From positions 9,858,001 through 9,922,000 of the forward strand of contig JAMPIQ010000001.1 in assembly GCA_024699855.1 (NCBI GenBank): a stretch of DNA of 64,000 bases, given 5' to 3'. A program made the position numbers and the translations under genes. This document shows, one piece after another, positions 38,214 to 48,930 of this stretch. The number at the start of each line of letters is the position of its first letter. Within the stretch, counting starts at the first letter, position 1. Origin of the DNA: Aphelenchoides besseyi. Its lineage: Eukaryota > Nematoda > Chromadorea > Rhabditida > Aphelenchoididae. The notes beneath the pieces were generated by a model that did not search any database, was not told where the DNA came from, and saw only the letters and a program-made list of their open reading frames with translations.

Positions 38214-39065
38214 TTAATTATTCGAACTTCCAGGAGCTGTGACATCTCGCTCGAAAATGTCGACGGACATCGAACGATGTCGTGGCATAGGACCAATTGG
38301 CTTATCCACGTCGTCCATGATCTGGTCAGCAATCAGTCTTGGCTAAAAGATGAAATTGTATTCAAGAACATCCCAGAAGCTCTTACGTCATATTCGTGTT
38401 CTCGAGTATCTGTGTATGGGTTTCGTGGATGTAAGCGTATAAAGTCAATGATCTCTTGCTCCGAGTACTTTTGGAGATCATCGATTTCTTCCAACTGCGG
38501 CTCCACCTTTTTAGTCTTCGTCTCGTGGATATGTTGATCGAAATAACGCTCATCCGGTAAACGAATACGATCAAACTCATCGGCCAAATGAGCCACTTCG
38601 TCTGCATGCTTTTCCCAACGTTCTTCTTCATCGATGTGATAGCGCTCTTCTTCGCGTACAAAGTTGGCGAATTCAAAATCACTCTTATATTCGTAACAGT
38701 CGTCTTCTTCGTAATCCCAATAGTCATTCGACTCCTGACTTCCGTAACCATTTGAATGATTCTGACGATAATCGCGATTTGAACGATACTCATGATTCAA
38801 AGAATCGTTGTAGGCATATTCTGAACGATCATCGTGTTTGGCATTCTTGTGGATGAGAATTTCATGACAGTACGACATCTTGATGGGCGATAAACGTCGG
38901 TCTTGGGAATATGAAGCGGACGATTGTTCATCAATCACTTCACAGTAACTCTGAAGCCATGAAAAGTCTAAAGAAAAGAACTCGCAAACTGATTTGAAGG
39001 GACTTACCGGTTGGAACATCCACAACCTTACCGTCCACATCGCAAAGCAACTTGTTCGGGGCCAT
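38214..39065 (-). CDS. unrecognised acidic 255-aa protein
   Basis: Exons: 39065-39008, 38967-38387 and 38342-38214; TAA at 38214-38216. It starts MAPNKLLCDVDGKVVDVPT. The middle is very rich in Tyr, Asp, Glu, Asn and Ser (SNDYWDYEEDDCYEYKSDF) and looks disordered. A charged helical part (EEERYHIDEEERWEKHADE) follows, and then the more ordered EEIDDLQKYSEQEIIDFIR. The C-terminus ends in a basic/Ser patch (RHRSMSVDIFERD). No signal peptide or membrane segment. Probably an intracellular adaptor or regulator, by composition only. A 66-codon ORF just upstream (39271-39071) could be a 5' exon, but no phase-compatible junction was found. Confidence 0.72.
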
Positions 39066-39314
39066 TTTTCTCAACAACTCTGATATCCAAATACGATGAG
39101 ATCATACGAGAAATTTTTGCATAACCAACTAACATCAGAAGTAAAATCGATCTGCCAGAACATCGCACTAGAAAAATTCTTTCTGGAACCAACAGTCACG
39201 ATCGGCAAACTTTTAGCCCGCTGAACCTCCGTGCGACTAACAAATAGATTCGTAGTGGAGTTAAAAGACATAAAATACGGATGCTTTATTCTTATTTGTT
39301 AACTAAAACAACAA

Positions 39315-40487
39315 CTAATAACAAATGAACTGGCCAAAGTTGTCGATCAACGCGACGGTCTTCGTATCGCTGACGATGATTCCGCTGCAACTTGTGTGAA
39401 TGCGACGTGATCCCGCTTTGAAGTGTCCGATTCCGTTCTTCTGAAAACACAACCACTGCCTTTGAAATGAACTTGAGGACTCACACGACAACCCATTTCG
39501 ATTTGTTGGGTGCGAACAGTCAAATGGAGTTGTTGTGGAGCGAAGTGGAGATAACGGCCGACATCGCCGAAGATCTCCAATTCGCCGGAACGAACGTTTT
39601 GACGGACCATCAAGCTTCCCAAATTGATATGAATCTTCTGGTTGGTCAATTGGAACGTGGCACTTTTGATCATTTCTTCGCATTGACGTAGCTTCTAAAA
39701 CCGCGATATTCTGTCGAGTTGTCTGCTCACCTTTATCGTCGGTTTCTCCTCAGTGCCGTGAATCAATTTGCTCAACGTGTCCAATTTGACCTCCGGAAAA
39801 GCAACAGCCGCAGTTTTGGACGGACGTTTACGACCGGTCATGTGAACAGTCTCCGACATCATGGATGAGTGGAAGAAGATTTCGTTCTGACGCAAAATCG
39901 CTTGGAACTTCAAACCATCAGGTTTATCGGCCGAAATGAAACGACTCGACTTCACCTTCTGACCGATCGTCTTCATAAGTGAATGTTTGGAGGTGAAGTA
40001 CGAGACTTCGGAGAACGAGGCGTGAACTTCGTTCTCATCGCAGAAAACACGACCGTTGGGATGCAAGATGCCCAACTGGTTTCCGTTCTTCATACTCAAC
40101 ATCTGAACTCGAAGCATCGAGGAAGTTCAGTGGCCGTCTACTTACTTGAAACTGCTTTCCAATCACACGGACATCTTCGTTGTTGGTCACTTCAACGGTC
40201 AATCCAAACGGCAGACGAATCGTGATCACACCACGACCACTTGGTTGCAAACTCGGAATGGCGTTTTTGACCGCTTCATCGGCCGCCTCAAAACCGCAGG
40301 ATTCGATGACAGGCGTCTTTGCAGCCTCCACAGCCGGAGGTAATTCTCCAGTCTCGCATTTGACAATCGAGTGATCGGAATCTGAAAACTGACGGAGGAA
40401 GTCAACGACTGACAACTCACTTCCACTCGTGTTCAACGTCTCGTCCGTTGACTTCTCCAGCGAATCACGACTTTTCGTATCGCTCAT
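39315..40487 (-). CDS. unrecognised 336-aa beta-rich protein
   Basis: Exons: 40487-40421, 40381-40146, 40102-39731, 39694-39485 and 39440-39315; TAG at 39315-39317. An acidic Ser/Thr-rich N-terminus (MSDTKSRDSLEKSTDE) leads into GRGVITIRLPFGLTVEVTNN and then a run of short beta-like segments (GILHPNGRVFCDENEV, FISADKPDGLKFQAIL, RSGELEIFGDVGRYLHF, VALIDNFGQFICY). The alternating Gly/Asn turns suggest a beta-propeller or WD-like or beta-sandwich fold. I do not recognise a family. AATAAA on the minus strand at 39285-39290. All introns are about 40 nt. Confidence 0.78.
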
Positions 40488-40871
40488 CTTTTGGCTCACC
40501 GATCACCACAAACCAAAACACTCAAATGATCAAAGTGTTTCAAGGAGAAGGCATTTCCATTCCTACTTTTCTTTGAAGGGTTGATCAGCAGTTTGAAAGA
40601 AACCGAGTTCGATTCTTGACTAGCGTCTTATTAACTGATCTCCTGTTAGGTTTATTAAAGGTCAATCATTATATTGTTTCAAAATACGAAGCTTCTCAAT
40701 TGAACATAATTAGCAGGTAAAGATTGTCATTAAGACCAGAAGATGATCGCAATCAAAGAACAATTACCAGTTCTACTCTTCAATCTTTATTATAAACGTT
40801 TAAATCATCATCAGAATGAATGCAGGGATGCAAACTATTACTGAGAATTCTAATTAAAAACAAAACGATAA
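40488..40871. other. intergenic, nothing recognised
   Basis: Contains the presumed promoter of the minus-strand gene and the T-rich region where the first tRNA transcript should end. Confidence 0.5.
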
Positions 40872-40942
40872 GGATCCGGGCAGGATCGAACTGCCGACCT
40901 TTCGCGTGTTAGGCGAACGTTATACCATTAAACCACGGGTCC
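40872..40942 (-). tRNA. tRNA-Val (anticodon AAC), copy 1
   Basis: 71-nt cloverleaf on the minus strand: acceptor starts GGACCCG, anticodon stem-loop TTCGC-CTAACAC-GCGAA with AAC anticodon, and T arm GTTCGATCC. No intron. The 3' acceptor strand is CGGATCC, giving one C-A mismatch at the fourth pair; copy 2 has the perfect CGGGTCC. It is therefore either slightly degenerate or tolerated. Confidence 0.9.
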
Positions 40943-41359
40943 ACACATTCTACTCTCTGTCCAACGGCGCTTAGAACTCTGAAAGCAAAGAACGCTCGTC
41001 GCTCGAACCTTTGACAGTTGAAGCCAAGTTTCTTATAAGAACTATTTCACATTCAATATCCATTGTTATAATGAATGTAGACGGAAAAGATTGGAATGCC
41101 TGTGAAGAGTAGTTTCTGCCGCTCTATACTTCAGTTTCTTGTACTTCACTGCTTCACAGCCACCAACTACTGAAATCGCAGGCGATAAGCTCCGCCGCAC
41201 TTTCGTCCGTTGAGTTTTGATCGAAAATGGCCTTACACAAGCCTTAAACATTCTCATCGTGTTGAGTCAAAATAAAAAATTTGTTGAGTAAATGGGTTAA
41301 ATGAATGCCGTAAACGCAAGCTCCTGATTAGTATCTTGGTTCGATTGAAAAAAAAGTAA

Positions 41360-41430
41360 GGACCCGGGCAGGATCGAACTGCCGACCTTTCGCGTGTTAG
41401 GCGAACGTTATACCATTAAACCACGGGTCC
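41360..41430 (-). tRNA. tRNA-Val (anticodon AAC), copy 2
   Basis: 71 nt, identical to copy 1 except for restored acceptor pairing. Intact A and B boxes are visible. A T8 run directly downstream on the minus strand (about 41348-41355) is a strong polymerase III terminator. Decodes GUU, and other Val codons after A34-to-I modification. Confidence 0.96.
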
Positions 41431-41754
41431 GCACATTCTACTTCCTATCCAAAGGCGCTTAGAACTCTGAAATGACATGATCGAAGGAATCGTAGATGCT
41501 GCTAACAGGTTTGTTTAAAAAGTCAGTTTCACCCTATGGGCGAAGGTGGTATCGGTTAGTTTCATTAACAAACTTGAATGCGGTGGTGAGTAAGATGTTG
41601 CAGTTATAATTCAGTAGTTTTGGGATCGAAATAAACGTCTGCAGTTAAGGCAATAAGGTGCTTTTAAACAGATGGACATCGTCTCTCTAATTGCAGATTT
41701 CTAAGATGTGAATTGAATTCCGGAATTCACTATTTCCACATTATCATTAATTCC
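41431..41754. other. intergenic between tRNA-Val copy 2 and repeat arm A
   Basis: The first ~40 bp repeat the flank of tRNA copy 1 (CGCTTAGAACTCTGAAA). Nothing else is recognised. Confidence 0.5.
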
Positions 41755-42059
41755 TTTATGAGTCCCGCTCTCTGTGAGCAGAACGATCCAAAATTTGTGA
41801 TTCTGTCCACTGAAGGGCTGAATCGTTTGACGAACCTCAATTGGGTCAAATTTAGACGGCAAACGAGTGGACTGGAGTGGCTGTGAAGTCTTTCAATTGC
41901 CCTTTTAGCGATGAGAAAGACACTTTCCAGCGATCGGTTCTGCTCGTCAATCGCTCTCTCCATCTCCGCATTCGACAACATTTGTTGAGCTGCAAAAAGA
42001 TCGTTTGAGTTGGTGGAGGGCAACTGATGAGTCAAAAGGTGGTCGCTGAGAGTGTTCAT
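41730..42059 (-). pseudogene. 5' gene fragment, duplicated ORF (copy A)
   Basis: 109 codons starting MNTLSDHLLTHQLPSTNSND. The helical part NAEMERAIDEQNRSLESVF suggests a coiled coil. Reading continues beyond the end of the duplication into unrelated sequence before stopping. Only one substitution separates the two copies over the first ~90 codons, and it is synonymous, whereas the 142-bp upstream part has about five. It may still be expressed from its own TATA box. The parent gene is not in this window; the family is not recognised. Confidence 0.5.
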
Positions 42060-42201
42060 CCCGTCGCTTCTCTGGATGTTTGAGAGCAGAAATCGAGTCC
42101 GATCGGCCTTATTAGCAGGTTATATAGCCTCTCAAAAGGTTAGTAAACAACTTCAACAACATAGTCGGAAGTTAAATCGAAATTTTGGATTGCCTTGCAT
42201 C
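41755..42201 (-). repeat. arm A of a 447-bp inverted duplication (promoter plus ORF)
   Basis: Matches 56338-56784 in opposite orientation over exactly 447 bp with no indel; I count about eight substitutions. It contains a TATA box (42120-42126) and an ORF starting at 42059 (MNTLSDHLLTHQLPS...). The ORF stop lies outside the duplicated segment, so this is a 5' gene fragment. Confidence 0.9.
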
Positions 42202-42640
42202 TCAGGGCACATATAAGGATATCATCAATCACTTTCACTTGCACAGTCAACTACACCCAAATGTTCGTCGACTTGCGTAGTAAGCGGACGTTTCCAAATA
42301 AACGTACAAATGTCAGGAACAACAAGTGCAATCGTAGCAACCATTACTGTAGTTGAAATGCAATTTGCCGTCTTGACCTTGTGCACAATCGGAAATTACA
42401 ATCAAACTCATTAGATACACAAACTGAATACCCGTTCAATATGCATAGAATCAAACTGGCAATTGATTATCTTTTTCTTGAAAGCGAGATTTTTTCGAAA
42501 GGTTCAGTAACTTCGATTAGCTTTGCGTACTTGTATAGCAGTTAACGACTGAAACCTGTGAGTCCAGAACCAACAAACGACCTCTGAAAGAATGAACCAA
42601 AGATCCATAAGAACAGAGTTTAAACACAAGTTTATTTGAG
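42202..42640. other. intergenic, nothing recognised
   Basis: TTTATT near 42631 gives AATAAA on the minus strand for the nuclear receptor. No gene is seen. Confidence 0.5.
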
Positions 42641-43938
42641 CTAAGCATTTACAGTATTCTCCAAGTACTCTCTACATTCACTGGCCTTATTGCAATAACC
42701 TTTTTTGTTTTGAGGCAACAGACTTAACTTGAAAATGATTTTCCATTCATGCATCTCATTCACTGTACTTTAAACCTGGCTATATTATTTCACTAATTTC
42801 AAACTCACCATAACATCGTTGATGAGCAACAGCATGTTTCCCATTCGGATCTCGGCATTCTCGTGATTCTCATCGATTGAGTGTCGAATTGAACGAAAGA
42901 GTTTATTCAGTTGCTCGCGAGGTTCCGGTTTCTGTGGGAACATTTCGATCGCTAAACAAACTCTGTATCCTTGTTGGTGGAAAGAGCAAACCCAAACGTA
43001 AAACCAAAATGTGGCAGATGATGGCAAAGTCGTGAAGTTGAATTTGATTCTCGTGAAAGTTCTTTGCACCGTTCATCCACGTGACATGAACATCGTGAGT
43101 TTTTGCACTGACAACATCGACATTCTGAAGACCGGGAATCGGAACACCTTCAACGAATCGACGAGAAGCATCAGGAGTGACATCGACTCCCTTTTCATCG
43201 ATCATGTAGAGTTTGTTTTGAGTGTGTCCATTGTTCCGAAGAGTGTAATAGCTGCAGTGAATGAAGAACCAAAACGGTAGTAAGTGATCAATGAAAAGAC
43301 TCTGAAGCTTTTGAGCATCACTTATGATTCTCCGGCAACTTACAAGTTCATGTTTGCTTAAGATTTGTGTGAGTTCGGTGTGTTGTAAGTAATAGTCGAT
43401 AATCTTTTGTTCCATTTCTAGCAAACAAAATTGATCGAACAGACAGGCTTCCGTTGTTCTTGTGAATGTCTTTTGAGCAGAAGCTCGTTGAGTCAACGCG
43501 TGGGTGAAACTGTTGACTACGTCTTCGTACATTCCATCTTCTTCAATGAACTAGACACTTTGTGTTTGATGGCGTGCAATGACAAAATCAATGTTGATTC
43601 CAATCGAAATGCACTTCTGAAACCGACAGAACATGCAGATACGTTTGGAGCCTGAAAGCTTCGTACGATCAGTTGAAAAGAGACTGCCAACTCACTATGT
43701 TCAGTGCAACAATTCTCGTTCTGTTTACAAACATACGTGCGATTTTGCTTGATGGAGCGTCGAAAGAACGTGGCACTGAACTCGATATGTCATTTCCTTC
43801 AACCGCTTCTTACCAGGCATTACAACAGACGGCTCCGTAGTTTCGATGAAAACACTGTTCACCACAAACCAAACATCTCAGAAGATCTTCTTTCGTCATT
43901 CTCATGGAGAAATCGACGACGCTCATTCTGGAGTACAT
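42641..43938 (-). CDS. nuclear hormone receptor
   Basis: Exons: 43938-43814, 43775-43696, 43651-43584, 43550-43344, 43301-42998, 42969-42809 and 42727-42641; TAG at 42641-42643, 343 aa. The DNA-binding domain has both Cys4 zinc modules: CLVCGEQCFHRNYGAVCCNAC then ATFFRRSIKQNRTYVC, and a second module ending CMFCRFQKC. The P-box CNACATFFRR is of the expanded nematode type. The ligand-binding domain follows, with helices such as LLPFWFFIHCSYYTL and EQLNKLFRSIRH. A longer in-frame start at 44031 exists. Introns of 28 nt (42970-42997) and 33 nt (43551-43583) are unusually short. Likely a ligand-dependent or orphan regulator; subfamily unclear. Confidence 0.88.
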
Positions 43939-44745
43939 GATCAGAAAGAAGTAGCAGACCACAAAATTGTACGTTTCTTGCACTCCTTTTGAGCTCCGTG
44001 TTACTGTAGAAACCTCCGCCCATTTCGACATTCCGTTGACAAATGCAGCGGTTAATTGAGTTTAATGCCGATACAAATTTGATTGCTATAGAAAGGTAAC
44101 ACTCAACGGTAACCAAACTGCACGGTTGTTAAGTGCAAAATTTAGTTCACCAAACGGTGGAGATCAAAAATCACATTGTACTAAACGTAATAATCAAACT
44201 GCACGTGTTTCTCAAAGCTTACCCACCGTAGATTCTATTCTGCGTTTAATTGAATTGTGATCACGATTATCGACCAACCTTTTAACACAACACACTTTTC
44301 GATTCCCAACTAACCTTGTTTGTAGTGGATGGTTAACGAGATTAATCTTTGTTCCACTAAACACGCTGTTCGAGGTTCTGGAACTCCTGTTATCTTAATA
44401 CCATTTGCAGCATTTAATTTGACCTCTGACATAAATTGATTGTCGGATATTAAACTTGAGTTCAACAATGCTTGTAAGGCTCAAATAGGAAATGATCTAA
44501 TCATAGCGCAGGAAACAACCAAAAGTTCGACAACTTCGTTATCTGCATGTCATTGGCCAAATGTACAACTATCATTCGGAAAGTTCAAATTGAACAAGCA
44601 GGAGCTATTGATCGTATCTCTCATTAAAGTAAATTGGTTGATGACAACAAGGCCGTTTGATTCAGCAAATTGTAGTACGATCACTGTGATGTGAAGGTAA
44701 GCAATTGGCGACAACATTCATGTATTCATGTATTGAGCGGCTGAA
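43939..44745. other. divergent region between the nuclear receptor and FkbM genes
   Basis: An 84-codon ORF at 44440-44694 has no ATG start and no support. A further upstream exon for either flanking gene cannot be excluded. Confidence 0.45.
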
Positions 44746-45631
44746 ATGAGGACCTTTTCGTATCCACGACTTTGGGATCGATGGCATGTTATGGCCGACT
44801 ATTTCGGAGTAAGCGACTTCTTTGTTTCTCTTTTATTTGTGTGTTTAGCCAGCAGTCAACGACCTGAAACACTCATTTCGTCCGTTCACTTACATCGCCG
44901 ACGACGAGTTCAAACACTGGTTGGAAATGAAAGATCGAACTGACTCTTGCAACATGATCACAATTGGCAAGTTCTTTTCTTCTACTTCAATGATGTTGCT
45001 TTAGGAGTTGGAGAAGTTTGGGACGGAGAGAAACTGATCAGAAAGAAATACCCGCAGTGTTCTTTGTTGGGTGTTGATCCCGGAGCAACGATCAATCGTC
45101 GTTTGGTTGAGTCGATGAACAACAGTCGTTTCGTTCATGCAGCTGTTTCCGATCGAGCGAGTCGAACGGAAATCTACGGAAAAGGTTTGAATGGACAGAA
45201 GCAGCCACTAATCCGAATTAGACAACGGAACTTATGTCTATCAACAGAACAAAGTCGTCAGTTTCGTTGATCTGTTGGCCAGAGAAAACGGAGCAAAACT
45301 CGTGGACTTCATGTCAATTGACGCAGAAGGTGCCGAGTTCTCTCTTCTTCCCATTTTACATCGTGAGTTCACTTTCACAACCAATCACAGACGTTTAGAT
45401 GAACGTCACAAACTGCCAATTGTTTGTCAATTCAACATGGAACTTCATTTCAAAGAACGAAACTACGATCATTCGGTGTCCGAGTTCATGGAGATTCTGA
45501 GAGGCTTCATGGCTGAAGCTCATTTCGTTCTCATGGACATTGACGTCTACGATCACTTGCCATTGAACAGTAAGCACAAGAATCAAGCTCTTCATTCAGA
45601 TGCTTCAGTTTTTGTGTTAACTTCAAGCTAA
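44746..45631 (+). CDS. FkbM-domain methyltransferase-like protein
   Basis: Exons: 44746-44808, 44849-44966, 45005-45184, 45222-45362, 45399-45569 and 45600-45631, giving 234 aa. The SAM-binding start is MITIGVGEVWDGE, then LLGVDPGAT; the FkbM hallmark is FVDLLA ... DFMSIDAEGAEFSLLPIL, and NMELHF follows. This is the expanded nematode FkbM family; the substrate is unknown. The second intron (44967-45004) begins GCAAGT, a GC donor. The last two introns are 36 and 30 nt, both multiples of three, so retention would keep the frame. No signal peptide is obvious, though an upstream exon is possible. AATAAA at 45674-45679. Confidence 0.78.
44967..45004 (+). other. GC-AG intron in the FkbM gene
   Basis: The intron must start GCAAGT after ATT-G to give MITIGVGE. 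It ends GCTTTAG. GCAAGT is the classic strong GC donor. Confidence 0.75.
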
Positions 45632-47295
45632 CAATCAAAATCTACAGAACCAAAGACAACTTTATTGCCTTCAAATAAACTGATCATCTTTCTTGAGGTC
45701 GTGTTTACTCGAACAGAAATTAAAGAGTTAAAAGAATGAATAAAAGTAGAAGTCAGTCACCAGATGTCGTCTTATGCGGTGAGGATGGGCAACTCTGAGA
45801 ATGAAGAGGTGAATCACTTAATGGGAGAAAACGCGCGGGCAATTCGAATGCTGTTTAGAGGCACAATAAACATGACGATGATTCTGGTTAGTTGAAATTG
45901 GACGATTAGCACTGAATCCAAAGAGCAATGGATGTTCGATGTCAACAGATGACTAGCTGATTGACTGCTTTCAACTGCTATGATAAACAATGTAACTCAA
46001 ATGCCAGTTGAAAACACTCCGAGTACCTTAAAGCCAACTACCCAGTTATTTTGCACAAAGAAATTGAAGTTTCTGACCAATCCATTTCAAACGGAATCAG
46101 TAGTATGTGTTATTCCAAAAACATGGCGACGAATTGCTTTCCAACTCGCCGGCTTATCTTCTCGACTGGCAATTAGTTTTTGAAGGTGATTCACACGGTT
46201 TTTCGTTTTGTATTCTAAGTTTTCGTTCGCCGTTACATCGAATAGCTTTCCTTTCTCGGAGCGCAAATGTTGACCGCTCGACGGCGTCTTCTTGTGGACA
46301 TGCGGAGGTTATTTGGAGCAAAGCCGAGTCCAGTTTACTCGCTTGCACGTCCACCCGCGCTTGGTCGCGTCCACTTGCTATTTTCAGCTCGAGTTTCGCT
46401 TTTCGTTGGTAAATTTTGGTTTAGTTAAAAACGAATTCGTGGATTATTGAAAATATTTTGTAGATTGGAATTAAGTACTCAAGCTCAACTATCATTCCTT
46501 TTGTTAACTTCTCATTTGTTAATTGTATGCGCAGTTGATCGATAGAAAACTTCAAAATTAAAAACTTTGTTATTTAAATTGAATACTAATTTTAGTGATC
46601 GATGGGTTTACCTTTTGATGTCTTTATTTCGGTTGTTTTTGCATACCGAATTTGATTGAATTGTGCTCTCTCCCGCCTCTTCCCGCCCGAAACCGGCGAT
46701 GGAGGCAGGTTCCAGCTGATAACCTAACCGAGCCACGGGTCGACTCGAGGTTTCAGCTTGAGAGCGCGCCTCAGAGCGAGACGCCGCTTGTTTCCTTCAG
46801 ATTGTCGCGAGCGGCGTGAAGTATTGAAAACTTCACGCCATAGAGCGCTGAACACTTGGAGCATGTTCTGAATCATTTTGGGGCCGTTAAGCGAAAGATA
46901 ACAATCAAACGATTGCTTTTACATACAATGGGAAACATGAAAGCCGACGGGTTGGAGAGAGCGGAAAGAGCATGTTCGATTCGTCTGATCGTCTAATCAA
47001 AGAGAACAGTCTTTTCGTCTAATCGGTAAGACCGCAAAATGTTGTTTTATAGTAACGAAATGGTGTAATTTCAAGCGATCAATAGCCTATCTCTTAAAGT
47101 AAGTTTAATTTTTGTTCAACAAAGTTTACGTCATTCTAAAAGCGATCGATCAGCTGCGTGTACACAATTGTTCAAATTACTCTTCTTGTCATTTAACTAG
47201 GGAAAAATTTAAGAACTTAAAAAGGTTGAAAAAGGGGGTGAAATGCAGAAATTTGATCAAAAATGGGGAAAAAGTGCCAAAAATCGTGTTTACGA
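45632..47295. other. intergenic with GC-rich segment and a perfect hairpin
   Basis: No gene is supported. 46680-46860 is conspicuously GC-rich and contains the inverted repeat at 46813-46839. Short ORFs near 45760-45930 and 46107-46412 are unconvincing. Confidence 0.5.
46813..46839. repeat. perfect 10-bp inverted repeat with 7-nt loop
   Basis: GGCGTGAAGT, loop ATTGAAA, ACTTCACGCC. Both arms match perfectly. No T-run follows, so it is not an obvious terminator; a protein-binding palindrome or RNA hairpin is possible. Confidence 0.8.
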
Positions 47296-48047
47296 AAAAC
47301 TGCGCTAGAAATCCCCTTTATATACTACTTGTGTGATCTACTGCGCCTCGGACGAATCGTAAGTCCCGGGTTCTCGTCTTAGCTCATGGTTTCAGGGCTC
47401 TCGATCTACACAAATATCTGAACAGTCAAGAAGTTTCGTCCGTGGTTTCCGTCTTGTCAGCAGCCGACTCGTTTGCTCCGAAAGACTATCGCTCGGAAGA
47501 CTTCATCAACGGTGGCATTCCAATTTTGGTCACAACGCATCAGGTGAGCGTTCAAGTTCTGCAGCAACTCAACTGAACTCTCAGGCTGACGATGTTGGTT
47601 ATTCGAGCTCAGTCGATCTGATTCTCAACCAAAAGCTCGCCGCCGATTGTGAGGAGTACTTGCGACGTCAAGAGCTGTGGTTCAAATGGAAAGATCGCAA
47701 CAGCGTTTGCATCACGTTTTTTGCCCAACAAAAACGACCGTGAACGACTCTTTTGGTTTATTTGGCGCAGGCAGTTGAAGGCGAGTTTTCCGTTCACTAC
47801 ATTTACTGGTTAGTCTTTCAGGTCAAATTCTTGGACATTGAACGCGGCTTCCCGCAGAATCTACTCGAGAACTACGCGTTCTATTACAGTCAAATCGACT
47901 TTCTCGTAAGTTCACTTGTTTCGACCTTCTCTCACTTCGTGGTCTCAGGACCACGATCTCGTTCGAATAACAGAAACCAAGAGATCGAAACAATTCTCCG
48001 ACTTATCAGCTTTCCATCAAATTCTTCACAACTTGAATCAACAGTAA
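47296..48047 (+). CDS. unrecognised gene, 5' end not found
   Basis: Exons about 47306-47358, 47396-47543, 47585-47704, 47822-47905 and 47949-48047 (TAA at 48045-48047). The protein reads IYCASDESALDLHKYLNS, then SSVVSVLSAADSFAPKDY, LRRQELWFKWKDRN, FLDIERGFPQNLLENYAFYY and FSDLSAFHQILHNLNQQ. Composition and splice sites are convincing, but no ATG is seen upstream in frame before a TAG near 47306. The first exon is therefore missing or the gene is truncated. The fourth exon could instead start at 47771, also in frame. Family not recognised. AATAAA at 48077-48082. Confidence 0.55.
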
Positions 48048-48131
48048 ACTTCTCTATACAATTGACTTTAAATACGAATAAACACATTCTTACGAAGAAG
48101 TTTATTGCTGTCTGAAATGAGGATCTGTATT

Positions 48132-48930
48132 CTAATCGCTCTGACTGTTCGTCATAGTCGTACTGGAACACGTAGAACAATACATGGTCGTCGAGTCTCT
48201 CGATTCACTTGAAGTCGAGTGAAAGCTTTCTGATTCAGAGCACTCGTCCATCAAGTTGTCCATATTCATCATCGATGGAGTGTAGAACTGGACGTTGAAA
48301 TCGTGCAATTGGTCCAAAAGCGGTTTGTACCGAAATACGAGGATCCAGTCGACTAGTACCTGAAAACTAACCTTTCGGTTCAAACGCTCAAAACGTTCAA
48401 CAAATGCGGACATCACAACTCGCTCAGTGACATCCAAACGAGCACGTAGTTCCGATTGCTGAATCAAATGAGTGAAATGGAGATTGAAAACTAACCAAAC
48501 AGTCGATTTGGTTTTGACGCTCTTCAATGTGATTGATTTTTGTCTCGTATTTGTAGACACTCTGAAGCTCTTGTCAACGAGTAACATCAGACAACTCACG
48601 TAGTAGCCTTCCAAAGTACGAGATTCACGGTCCTTGTTGACTGGTGGGTACACCGGCAAATGAGCGACTTTGCCCGAGCGAAGATCTTCGCTCAATTGCC
48701 GAGCAAAATGATTAATGTACGTCCACTGGAAACACAAACGTTGGTTGATTAGTGTGTTGAGTGACCTGCAAACAAGCGGCCAATTTCGGAGAAACGGCTT
48801 GCAGTTCGCCGACTGTCAACACCGACGACATCAAATTTCTGAGATCGTTTATTTCGCGTTGTCGATATAACGGAACATAGAAACGATTTGGATTCTGCGG
48901 TACGTGGCCATCTTCCAAGTTGAGATCCAT
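48132..48930 (-). CDS. unrecognised 227-aa protein
   Basis: Exons: 48930-48766, 48725-48600, 48561-48496 and 48458-48132; TAG at 48132-48134. It starts MDLNLEDGHVPQNPNRFYVP, chosen as the first Met in the frame after an upstream stop. A mostly helical body follows (REINDLRNLMSSVLTVGELQ, HIEERQNQIDCLQSELRARL, the latter coiled-coil-like). The tail is Ser/Thr-rich (SESFHSTSSESRDS). No signal peptide or membrane segment. The family is not recognised. It is convergent with the plus-strand gene 84 bp away; minus-strand AATAAA lies at 48098-48103. Confidence 0.7.

Noticed and set aside
39071..39271. Possible 5' exon of the acidic 255-aa protein gene.
   Set aside because: Looks somewhat coding, but no splice junction joins it in phase with the downstream exon.
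41066..41257. 63-codon ORF between the two tRNA-Val genes.
   Set aside because: Basic low-complexity peptide with no support and no conserved context.
46107..46412. 101-codon ORF in the 45.6-47.3 kb gap.
   Set aside because: No codon or domain support, and overlapped by an antisense ORF.
48360..48371. 12-nt sequence with intron-like ends (GTTAGT...TTTCAG) inside the unknown minus-strand gene.
   Set aside because: Too short for splicing and in frame as coding (VSFQ); treated as exon. A similar 13-nt case at 47809-47821 would break the frame if removed.
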